A stretch of 64,000 bases of DNA, from contig NZ_JAYJJW010000002.1 of the NCBI RefSeq assembly GCF_035481675.1, positions 482,641 through 546,640 of the forward strand. Direction: 5' to 3'. Shown piece after piece: positions 25,596 to 32,707 of the stretch. Position 1 is the stretch's first letter. Every line of letters starts with the position of its first letter. This DNA comes from Alteriqipengyuania_B sp035481675 (GTDB lineage: Bacteria; Pseudomonadota; Alphaproteobacteria; Sphingomonadales; Sphingomonadaceae). Made by a program: the position numbers and the translations under genes. The notes under the pieces are model-generated. The model was not told the DNA's origin. It saw only the letters and a program-made list of their open reading frames with translations, and searched no databases.

Positions 25596-26248
25596 CAGAG
25601 CTGCCCTCCGAAGCGACGGGTTTCGGCCCATACGGTCAGGGCTCCCGTCGGGTTGATATTGGCGAGCGGCACCTGGATCACGAAGGCCGTGACGTTGGCG
25701 TTGGCGAAGAAATCGCGCTCGTTCGAAATGCTGAGGTTGCCGGTATCCACCGTCTCCATAAAGCCTTGCAGGTCGAAGAAGAACGGATCGTCGAACAGGC
25801 CCGCACGCGCACGTGCGCCGCCCGAGGTCAGGTCCTGGTTCACCGGTCCGGTGATCGTCCCGGCGCCGGGCACGCCCTGGATCTGGATGCCGTTGTTGCC
25901 GGCACCATCCTTGCCAAAGCGCACGTTGATCACGTTCTCGGTGTTGAGCGCGTCGCCATCGGTGGAAAGGAACACGCGATAAAGGACGTCGGGATCGTAG
26001 GTTGCCGGGCTGGCGGTGTCGGCCGGGCCTGCGAAGGTCACGACCATGTTGAGATTGGTATCGTCCGCCCACGAATAGATGTCGGCGATGTCAGCGGCCC
26101 GGTCCGGCGTTTCGTCCGCCATGGGGCTGGTACGGCTGGGCGGATCGCTGTGGTCGGCCGAGCGAATGGACTCGCCCGGCAGCAGGGCGGCCGCGCCCAT
26201 GGCGCAGGCGGCAATCCCTCCGGCCAATAGATAGTGCTTGTTTTTCAT
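25595..26248 (-). CDS. DUF4331 family secreted protein
   Basis: A 217-residue exported protein, first gene of the operon. The signal peptide is MKNKHYLLAGGIAACAMGAA, and the mature start SADHSDPPSRTSPMADETPDRAADIADIYSW is the DUF4331 hallmark (an early H-x-D and an Asp-rich ADIADIY strand). Later strands include FFFDLQGFMETVDTGNLSI and TAFVIQVPLANIN. It ends TVWAETRRFGGQL, one base overlapping the lipoprotein start. The family is exported and widespread near stress sigma-factor genes, but no biochemical role is established. Confidence 0.85.
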   Translation of the reverse strand: MKNKHYLLAGGIAACAMGAAALLPGESIRSADHSDPPSRTSPMADETPDRAADIADIYSWADDTNLNMVVTFAGPADTASPATYDPDVLYRVFLSTDGDALNTENVINVRFGKDGAGNNGIQIQGVPGAGTITGPVNQDLTSGGARARAGLFDDPFFFDLQGFMETVDTGNLSISNERDFFANANVTAFVIQVPLANINPTGALTVWAETRRFGGQL

Positions 26249-26284
26249 GAGCTTTCTCCCCGAATAGTGCGCTCGGAGAACAGC

Positions 26285-26311
26285 TACGCCGCGTTCGGGA
26301 AAGTGGATGCA
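26285..26311 (-). promoter_or_regulatory. Possible ECF-type promoter of the DUF4331 operon
   Basis: Read on the minus strand, TGCATCC is followed after 16 bases by CGTA, 37 bases upstream of the start at 26248. TGxATCC and CGTA boxes are reminiscent of extracytoplasmic-function sigma-factor promoters. There is no sigma-factor gene in the window, so this is weak. Confidence 0.25.
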
Positions 26312-26362
26312 CGATGAATGGAATCTTTTTTCGGGCGGGTCCGACGCGCGAAAAGTCCGGTG

Positions 26363-27850
26363 TCAGGCCAATCCGGCGACGGCGAAACAGACCGCGACGA
26401 TCACCCCTATGCCGCACAGGTCGAGGACGAAGCCGGCGCGCACCATCCGGCCGATGCGGATGTTGCCGGTCGACCACGCGATGGCGTTGGGACCGGTCCC
26501 GGCGGGCAGCATGAAGCCCCAGCTGGCGGCGAGAGCGGCGGGCATCGCCAGCAGCATCGGATCGGCGCCGAGCGCGACGACCAGGCTGGCGACAATGGGG
26601 ATGATGGCGCTTGCCGTGGCGACGTTGCTGGCGAATTCGGTGATCAGCACCACCATCGCGACGATGGCGAGGGCGACGACGAGGACGGGCACGGCTTCGA
26701 GGAACAGCAGCGCCTCCCCGAGCCACGCGGCGAGGCCGGACGCCTGCATCCCGGCCGCCAGCGCCAGCCCGCCGCCGAACATCATGATCACGCCCCATGG
26801 CGCGCGGTCGGCTTCCTTCCACCGCAGCAGCGGGCGGCCCGTCCCGTCGGGCAGCAGGAACAGCGCGAGACTGGCGATGATGGCGATGGTGCCGTCCTTC
26901 CAGCTGTCTTCCGGCAGGAAAGGCGCCACCCAACGCTGCGTCATCCACGCCAGGAAAGTCAGCGCGATCAGCGGGACCAGCCGCTTTTCCGCCGGCGACC
27001 ACGGGCGGCGGTCGTCGATCGCGGCGCGCGCCTGCGCCACGTCGAAGGGATGCTCCGCAACCTTTTGCACGCGCGAGATGATCGCCGCGGCGAGCGGCAC
27101 GCCCAGCAGCACGACCGGCAGGCCGAATGCCATCCAGCGCGCGAAGCTGATCTCCACCCCGATGATGTCGTCGATCAGCGCCACCGCAATCCCGTTGGTG
27201 GGCGAGCCGACGATGGTGCCGAGGCCGCCGATGCTCGCGGCAAAGGCGATGCCCATGGGAAGGGCGCCGGCGAGGCCTTCTTGCTGCCCTACCGCTTCGC
27301 TACTTGAGGGCGGGCGTTGTGGCCCCACCGCTTCGCTACTTGAGGGCGTGCCTTGTTCGCTATTTATGGCTACGCCCCCGCCCGCCAGCACGGCGAGGGC
27401 CATCGGCATCATGATGAGCGCGGTGGAGGTGTTGGAAATGAGCATGGACAGCACCGCCGCGCTGATCATGAAGGCGAGCAGCAACCGCGCCTGTCCGCCG
27501 CCCGTGCCGATGGCCTTCAGGATCGCCAGCGAGAGCCTGCGGTGCAGCCCCGTTCGCTCGATGGCGAGGGCGATGAATGCGCCGCCCAGGAGCAAGAACA
27601 GGATCGGCGCGTAATAGGCGCTAGCCGTCTCGTCCGCGCCCATGACGCCCGCCAGCGGAAGGACGACGAAGGGCATCAGCGCGGTGGCGGTCAGCGGAAT
27701 CGCCTCGGTCATCCACCACGCCGCCATCAGCACGACCAGGCCGGCGACGATGAAGGCCTGCTGCGACAGGCCCGCGGGCGCGGGCACGATCGTAGTGATT
27801 GCGAGCGCCAGCGCGCCCGCCACAAGACCGATCCTGCCTGCTGTCATCAC
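26363..27850 (-). CDS. SLC13/DASS family sodium-dicarboxylate or anion symporter
   Basis: A 495-residue inner-membrane carrier with about 11-12 hydrophobic segments. The twin SNT-type motifs are MLISNTSTALIMMP in the first half and ITEFASNVATASAIIP in the second, with GSPTNGIAV and GTGPNAIAW nearby, as in dicarboxylate/sulfate symporters. An unusual feature is the segment TPSSSEAVGPQRPPSSSEAVG between the first SNT motif and the conserved GIAFAASIGGLGT block. It is encoded by two copies of a short DNA repeat inserted in frame. The cargo is probably a C4-dicarboxylate-like anion; specificity is not visible. Confidence 0.9.
   Translation of the reverse strand: MMTAGRIGLVAGALALAITTIVPAPAGLSQQAFIVAGLVVLMAAWWMTEAIPLTATALMPFVVLPLAGVMGADETASAYYAPILFLLLGGAFIALAIERTGLHRRLSLAILKAIGTGGGQARLLLAFMISAAVLSMLISNTSTALIMMPMALAVLAGGGVAINSEQGTPSSSEAVGPQRPPSSSEAVGQQEGLAGALPMGIAFAASIGGLGTIVGSPTNGIAVALIDDIIGVEISFARWMAFGLPVVLLGVPLAAAIISRVQKVAEHPFDVAQARAAIDDRRPWSPAEKRLVPLIALTFLAWMTQRWVAPFLPEDSWKDGTIAIIASLALFLLPDGTGRPLLRWKEADRAPWGVIMMFGGGLALAAGMQASGLAAWLGEALLFLEAVPVLVVALAIVAMVVLITEFASNVATASAIIPIVASLVVALGADPMLLAMPAALAASWGFMLPAGTGPNAIAWSTGNIRIGRMVRAGFVLDLCGIGVIVAVCFAVAGLA
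27291..27348. repeat. Two REP-like repeat copies inside the SLC13 gene
   Basis: The 22-base unit beginning ACCGCTTCGCTACTTGAG occurs at 27291-27312 and again, identical, at 27327-27348, a period of 36 bases (12 codons). A third, variant copy lies outside any gene at 39766-39787. The copies translate as PSSSEAVG twice within the transporter. Confidence 0.8.
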
Positions 27851-27913
27851 TTGCCCCTCCCTTGCGACCGCATCGCGGATTCATTCTTTCCGGGATAGGG
27901 CTACAAATGAAAA

Positions 27914-27935
27914 AGGGCACCGCAGCGGGTGCCCT
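27914..27935 (-). terminator. Intrinsic terminator of infC
   Basis: On the minus strand AGGGCACC and GGTGCCCT form an 8-bp stem with a 6-base loop, followed by TTTTC. It lies 20 bases after the infC stop and before the SLC13 gene. Confidence 0.85.
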
Positions 27936-27954
27936 CTCCACGATTTCTGCATGG

Positions 27955-28497
27955 CTATTTCGGCGAGATCACCATCAGCATCTGCCGCCCTTCAAGGCGG
28001 GGGAATGCTTCGACCTTGGCGATTTCGGTCGTGTCGTCCTGCACCCGCTTGAGCAGGTCCATGCCGAGGTTCTGGTGCGCCATCTCGCGGCCGCGGAAGC
28101 GCAGCGTGACCTTGACCTTGTCCCCGTTCTCGATGAATTTCACCACGTTGCGCATCTTCACGTCGTAATCGTGCGTGTCGATGTTCGGGCGCATCTTCAC
28201 TTCCTTGATGTCCTGGGTCTTTTGCGTCTTGCGCGCCAGGTTGGCCTTTTTCTGAGCCTCATAGCGGTGCTTGCCGACATCGAGGAACTTGCAGACCGGC
28301 GGGTCCGCATTGGGTGAAACTTCGACGAGGTTGAGGCCGACTTCGGCGGCCTGTTCGATCGCTTCGCGCGTGAACATCACGCCCAGGTTCTCGCCCTGAT
28401 CGTCGATCACGCGAACCTTGTCTGACTGGATGAAATTGTCGAAGCGGGGCCCGCTCTTAACGGGGGGCGTGTTCATACGCCGGGGGGGACGAGGTAT
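27955..28497 (-). CDS. infC: Translation initiation factor IF-3, probable AUA start
   Basis: IF-3 binds the 30S subunit, keeps it apart from 50S and rejects non-canonical start codons. The N-domain starts VKSGPRFDNFIQSDKVRVID; the linker is basic (KQTQDIKEVKMRP-like) and the C-domain has RFRGREMAHQNLGMDLL. I place the start at an ATA codon at 28497 (180 residues) because AGGAG lies 8 bases before it. The first ATG, at 28476, has no ribosome site and a C/G-rich lead. Rare AUU/AUC/AUA starts are a known autoregulation device of infC. A start at the ATG would give 173 residues. Confidence 0.93.
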   Translation of the reverse strand: MPRPPRRMNTPPVKSGPRFDNFIQSDKVRVIDDQGENLGVMFTREAIEQAAEVGLNLVEVSPNADPPVCKFLDVGKHRYEAQKKANLARKTQKTQDIKEVKMRPNIDTHDYDVKMRNVVKFIENGDKVKVTLRFRGREMAHQNLGMDLLKRVQDDTTEIAKVEAFPRLEGRQMLMVISPK

Positions 28498-28573
28498 AAG
28501 TCTTTCTCCTGTGACTCGTTGAAATCAGGCTTCCATGTAGGGGCTAAACCCCCGCCGCGCTAGTAGGCGCAGG

Positions 28574-29278
28574 TCAGGCAGCCGCACGCCACAGCGGAAA
28601 TGTGGCGAGCTTGCCACGGGTGGGCACCACCGCGTCGATGGTATTGGCAGGCTGCAGCGCCTTCAGGATCGCCGGATCGCCCGCATCCATTCCGCCGGTA
28701 AGCGCGCCGAAGGCCGGCATGACGATCCGCGCGCCTTCCGCTCCGCGCGCCACCACCGCGCAGGGCCGCCGGATCGCCCGGCGGCGGATTTTCAGCTGCA
28801 GGCGCGGGTGGAAATGGCCGGAAATCTCGGGCCGGGTTTCCCCCTTGCGCGCGATATGCCGCAGGATGAAGCCGCCGAGCTCCACTTCCTTCGCCAGCGT
28901 CCCACCCAGTTTCTTCTTCAGCTGCGGATCGTGGTTGCCGGTGATCCACACCCAGTCGGTCGCCCGCGTCAGCGCCGCGAGCATGCCCGCGGCATGTGGC
29001 TCCAGCCGGTCGACGCCCGCGCTGTCATGGAAATTGTCGCCCAGCGTGATCACCCGCCGCGCGTCGGTCAGGCGGATTTCCTCCGACAGGCGCTCCAGCG
29101 TCTCGCGGCTGTCGTATGGCGGCAGGAACTGCCCGGTGGTGGCGTAGAAACTCGCCTTTTCGAGATGCAGGTCCGCCACCAACAGCGCGCGTTCGCGCGG
29201 CCAGTAGAGCGTGCGCCCCTCGGTCAGGACGAGCTCTTCACCGGCAAATTCGAAAGGGGCGAACGAAACGGGAACCAT
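28574..29278 (-). CDS. pdeM: Ligase-associated DNA damage response endonuclease PdeM
   Basis: A 234-residue calcineurin-like metallophosphoesterase. Metal ligands appear in ALLVADLHLEK (D-x-H), VITLGDNFHD (GD), WITGNHD (GNHD) and ISGHFHP (GHFH), the full set for a two-metal site. This short form is the one found next to ligase/helicase repair genes, hence the name, though its usual partners (an ATP-dependent ligase and helicase) are not within the window. It is divergent from hemF with a 45-base gap. Confidence 0.9.
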   Translation of the reverse strand: MVPVSFAPFEFAGEELVLTEGRTLYWPRERALLVADLHLEKASFYATTGQFLPPYDSRETLERLSEEIRLTDARRVITLGDNFHDSAGVDRLEPHAAGMLAALTRATDWVWITGNHDPQLKKKLGGTLAKEVELGGFILRHIARKGETRPEISGHFHPRLQLKIRRRAIRRPCAVVARGAEGARIVMPAFGALTGGMDAGDPAILKALQPANTIDAVVPTRGKLATFPLWRAAA

Positions 29279-29323
29279 GACCGGCTATTGCCGCAAGGTT
29301 TCGGCGATGGCAAGTGGCATGCC

Positions 29324-30181
29324 ATGACCGATACCGACGACTGGACGCAAACCGCGCGAACGTGGTTCGAAACCCTGCGCGACCGCATCTGCGGGGAATT
29401 CGAGGCCATCGAGCGTGAAGCCGGCTCCGATGCCGCATTCGACTATGCCGAATGGGCGCGGGAGGAAGACGGCAACGACAATCCCGGCGGCGGCGTGCGC
29501 GGGGTGATGAAAGGCAAGGTGTTCGAAAAGGTCGGCGTCAACGTCTCGACGGTGCACGGAAATTTCTCGCCCGAGTTCGCCGGGCAGGTCAACGGAGCCA
29601 GCGCCGAAAAACCGGGGTTTACCGCCACCGGCATAAGCCTGGTTGCCCACATGGCCAACCCGCACGTGCCCGCCGTGCACATGAATACGCGCTTCCTGAC
29701 CACCGGCAAGTCGTGGTTCGGCGGCGGGGCGGACCTCAATCCGCCGATCCCCTATGCCGAGGATACGGAGGCCTTCCATGCCCGGCTGCGCGCGGCCTGC
29801 GCGGCCCACAACCCGACCTATTACGAGCGGTTCAGGAAATGGGCGGACGATTATTTCTACATCCCCCACCGCGGCGTGCATCGCGGGGTGGGCGGGATTT
29901 TCTACGACCACCTGGAATGCGACGACGCGGCCGCGTTCGAGCGCAATCTGGCTTTCACGAAAGATGTGGGCGAGGCGTTCCTCGACATCTATCCGCAGAT
30001 CGTGCGCGGGCGCATGGCCAGCAACTTCGACGAGGCGGACAAGCGCCGGCAGCTCGAATGGCGCGGGCGTTATGCCGAATTCAACCTGGTCTACGACCGG
30101 GGAACCCTGTTCGGCCTCAAGACCGGCGGCAATATCGACGCCATCTTGATGAGCCTACCGCCGGAGGCCAGCTGGAGCTAG
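29324..30181 (+). CDS. hemF: Oxygen-dependent coproporphyrinogen III oxidase
   Basis: A 285-residue haem-synthesis enzyme that oxidatively decarboxylates coproporphyrinogen III to protoporphyrinogen IX with O2. Signature blocks are GKVFEKVGVNVSTVHG, SLVAHMANPHVPAVHMNTRF, WFGGGADLNPPIPY and HRGVGGIFYDHLE, all intact. The ATG at 29324 (MTDTDDWTQT) gives the family length; earlier codons in the frame belong to the divergent pdeM antisense. Its presence shows an aerobic or microaerobic haem route. A long hairpin lies after the stop. Confidence 0.96.
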   Translation: MTDTDDWTQTARTWFETLRDRICGEFEAIEREAGSDAAFDYAEWAREEDGNDNPGGGVRGVMKGKVFEKVGVNVSTVHGNFSPEFAGQVNGASAEKPGFTATGISLVAHMANPHVPAVHMNTRFLTTGKSWFGGGADLNPPIPYAEDTEAFHARLRAACAAHNPTYYERFRKWADDYFYIPHRGVHRGVGGIFYDHLECDDAAAFERNLAFTKDVGEAFLDIYPQIVRGRMASNFDEADKRRQLEWRGRYAEFNLVYDRGTLFGLKTGGNIDAILMSLPPEASWS

Positions 30182-30202
30182 GCGGCAAGGGTGAGCAGGG
30201 CA

Positions 30203-30230
30203 GGCGCGCCGGGGACTGGTCCGGCGCGCC
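30203..30230. terminator. GC-rich hairpin between convergent genes
   Basis: GGCGCGCCGG and CCGGCGCGCC make a perfect 10-bp stem with an 8-base loop, placed between the hemF stop and the stop of the convergent small gene. There is no T-run on either side, so it is a transcript-end structure rather than a classical terminator. Confidence 0.5.
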
Positions 30231-30242
30231 CGCCTGCGGGGA

Positions 30243-30473
30243 TCAGGCGCCGAAAGTGCCGATCGAGGAGCAGACTTCGACCGTGGTTTCACCGAAGATC
30301 TCGCGCGCGCCGGGGAAATCTGGAGTGGTGGGCACATCGGTGCATTCGAGGATCTCGCAAGTGTCAGAATACTGGTTGCATTCGATGCGGATGTCGTTCG
30401 CGGAGGCGAAGGACGGTGCGAGCGCTGCGAGGGCTGCGAAAGCGATGCCGGTGCGCTTGGTGGCGATGTTCAT
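30243..30473 (-). CDS. Small secreted cysteine-containing protein
   Basis: A 76-residue exported protein. MNIATKRTGIAFAALAALAPSFASA is a clear signal peptide. The mature 51 residues contain four cysteines (RIECNQYSDTCEILECTDV and VEVCSSIG), enough for two disulfides, and are acidic. A ribosome-like GGGGAGA stretch precedes the ATG. No family is recognised. Convergent with hemF, with a free upstream region for its own promoter. Confidence 0.7.
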   Translation of the reverse strand: MNIATKRTGIAFAALAALAPSFASANDIRIECNQYSDTCEILECTDVPTTPDFPGAREIFGETTVEVCSSIGTFGA

Positions 30474-30615
30474 GGTAATCTCCCCTTCTGGTTGTCAGAG
30501 GCATGCAGCGTAACGCCGCACGTGCGACGGCGTCTGTAGGACAGGTGTAGCTAGTGCATGCGCACTAGGCCGGGCGCGGCGCGAAATATCGGATGCGCCG
30601 CAGACCGATTTCGCT

Positions 30616-31956
30616 ATGGGCGAATTCATGCGGTTCTTGCGCGATCCGGTCAGGCTGATTCCCTTGCTGTTCATGACGGCGATCGCGATCGGCACGCTGC
30701 TGCTGTGGCTGCCCATCGCCACGGCGGACGGGACCCAGACCGCGCTGTCGACGGCCTTCTTCACCTCCACCTCCGCAGTCGCCGTGACGGGGCTGATTGT
30801 GGTCGATACCGCGACCTACTGGTCCCCGTTCGGCAAGGGCGTGATCCTGTTGCTGTTCCAGGTGGGCGGGTTCGGGATCATGACCGCGGCGACGCTGTTC
30901 GGCCTGATGGCGGGGCGCGGCTTCGGCCTGCGCGACCGGATGGCGACGCAGGTGGAACGGGACCGGCTGGAAGTGGGCGATGCGCGGTCGGTGCTGAAGC
31001 TGGTGCTGACCATCACCCTTGTGGCGGAAGGCGTGATCGCCGCCATCCTGACAGCCCGCTTCGCGCTCGCTTACGACATGCCTTTCGCACAGGCGCTGTG
31101 GCACGGCGTGTTCCACTCGGTCAGCGCTTTCAACAACGCAGGATTTTCCAGCTTTTCCGACAGCGTGATGTCCTACCAGTCGGACGCCGTCATCCTCGTC
31201 CCCATCATGCTGGCCGTCATCGTCACGGCGCTGGGGTTTCCGGTGATGCAGGACATCCGCGCCCACGGCCTCGTCTGGCGGCGGTTCACCCTGCACAGCA
31301 AGATCACAATTAGCGGCACCGCCATCCTGCTGGCGACAGGCTTCGTCGCCATCCTCGCGAAGGAGTGGGCCAATCCCGATACGCTCGGGCCGATGGACAC
31401 GGGCGCAAAACTGCTCAACGCCGCGTTCCATTCCGTCATGCCGCGCACGGCCGGGTTCAACAGCCTGGATGTCGGCGCGTTTCGCGACGAGACGCTGCTG
31501 GTGAATTACCTGCTGATGTTCATCGGCGGCGGCAGTGCGGGCACCGCCGGGGGGATCAAGATCACCACCTTCTTCCTGCTGCTGGCCGTGGTCGTGTCGG
31601 AAATCCGGCGGGAGCGCGACGTGGCCATTTTCGGCCGCCGCATCGACCAGCGGCTGGAGCGTCAGGCGCTGGCGATCACCACGATGGCCGTCATCCTGAT
31701 CATGGCCGCTACGCTCTATATCCTCGCCATCGCGCCGCTGCCGCTCGACGACGTGTTGTTCGAAACCATTTCCGCCTTTTCGACCGTCGGGCTTTCGACC
31801 GGCATCACGGCGGAGCTTCCCGTGCAGGCGCATGTGGTGCTTGCGATCCTGATGTTCGTCGGCCGCGTCGGGACCATTACGGTGGCGACGGCGTTGGCTA
31901 CAGGCTCGTCCGAACGGCCCTATCGTTTCCCGAAGGAGAACCCCATTGTCGGCTGA
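30616..31956 (+). CDS. trkH: TrkH/KtrB family potassium uptake channel
   Basis: A 446-residue membrane protein that takes up K+. The four pore-loop repeats each show the selectivity Gly: STSAVAVTGLIVVDT, FHSVSAFNNAGFSSFSD, FHSVMPRTAGFNSLDVG and ETISAFSTVGLSTGIT. The third pore precedes a GGGSAGTAGGIKITTF gating-loop segment. The compact length fits the KtrB-like branch. It overlaps the following regulatory subunit gene by 11 bases, so both are made together. Confidence 0.93.
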   Translation: MGEFMRFLRDPVRLIPLLFMTAIAIGTLLLWLPIATADGTQTALSTAFFTSTSAVAVTGLIVVDTATYWSPFGKGVILLLFQVGGFGIMTAATLFGLMAGRGFGLRDRMATQVERDRLEVGDARSVLKLVLTITLVAEGVIAAILTARFALAYDMPFAQALWHGVFHSVSAFNNAGFSSFSDSVMSYQSDAVILVPIMLAVIVTALGFPVMQDIRAHGLVWRRFTLHSKITISGTAILLATGFVAILAKEWANPDTLGPMDTGAKLLNAAFHSVMPRTAGFNSLDVGAFRDETLLVNYLLMFIGGGSAGTAGGIKITTFFLLLAVVVSEIRRERDVAIFGRRIDQRLERQALAITTMAVILIMAATLYILAIAPLPLDDVLFETISAFSTVGLSTGITAELPVQAHVVLAILMFVGRVGTITVATALATGSSERPYRFPKENPIVG

Positions 31957-32611
31957 CAAGCGCGAACCCGTCCTCGTCATCGGCCTCGGCCGCTTCGGCA
32001 GCGCCGTAGCCGGATCGCTGGAGCGGATGGGCCACGAGGTGCTGGGCGTCGATTGCGATCCCGCGCTGGTTCAGGAAAACGCCGGCGCGCTGACGCAGGT
32101 GCTGGAGGCCGACTGCACCGACATGGCCACGCTGGAGAAGCTGGGCGCGGCCACTTTCCGCTCCGCCGTGGTGGGCATCGGCACCGACATCGAAGCGAGC
32201 GTGCTGACCGTGCTCGCCCTGTCCGACCTCGGCGTGCAGTCGATCTGGGCGAAGGCCACCAATGACAAGCACGGCCGCATCCTGGAGCGGACCGGCGCGC
32301 ATCACGTCGTCTTCCCCGAACAGCGGATGGGCGAGCGGGTGGCGCACCTGCTCAACGAGCGGCTGAAGGATTTCATCGCATTCGGCGACGAATTCGCGAT
32401 TGCGCGGCTGGCGGCGCCCGCCACCATCGTCGGCCTGCCGCTGGTGACGAGCGAATGCCGCAGCCGGTTCGGCGTGACGGTGGTCGGCGTGAAGCGGGCG
32501 GGGGAGGACTTCCTCCACGCGACGCCCGATACGTTGATCCTGCCGGACGACGAGCTGGTGGTATCGGGCCGCATCGCCGACATCGAAGGCTTCGCCCGCT
32601 GCGGCGGCTGA
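31946..32611 (+). CDS. trkA: TrkA/KtrA family potassium channel regulatory subunit
   Basis: A 221-residue cytosolic ring subunit that gates the TrkH channel. The RCK-N Rossmann motif VLVIGLGRFGSAVAGSLERMGHEVLGVD binds nucleotide, with the acidic Asp at the end of strand 2. The C-terminal half is a TrkA-C ligand domain (FAIARLAAPATIVGLPLVTSE onward). It has one RCK unit, not the duplicated form of E. coli TrkA, so it is KtrA-like. Confidence 0.92.
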   Translation: MSADKREPVLVIGLGRFGSAVAGSLERMGHEVLGVDCDPALVQENAGALTQVLEADCTDMATLEKLGAATFRSAVVGIGTDIEASVLTVLALSDLGVQSIWAKATNDKHGRILERTGAHHVVFPEQRMGERVAHLLNERLKDFIAFGDEFAIARLAAPATIVGLPLVTSECRSRFGVTVVGVKRAGEDFLHATPDTLILPDDELVVSGRIADIEGFARCGG

Positions 32612-32707
32612 CGCGGACCCAACTCCATCGACAGGCGCTTCAGCGCACCGTAAGCCGCTGGCCGATAAGCGAACTACGACATTCGAATTTCCCGGAGAGA
32701 CCGACCC

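Noticed and set aside
26307..27614. Long plus-strand open frame opposite the SLC13 transporter
   Set aside because: Ser/Arg/Met-rich noise antisense to a transporter with clear motifs.
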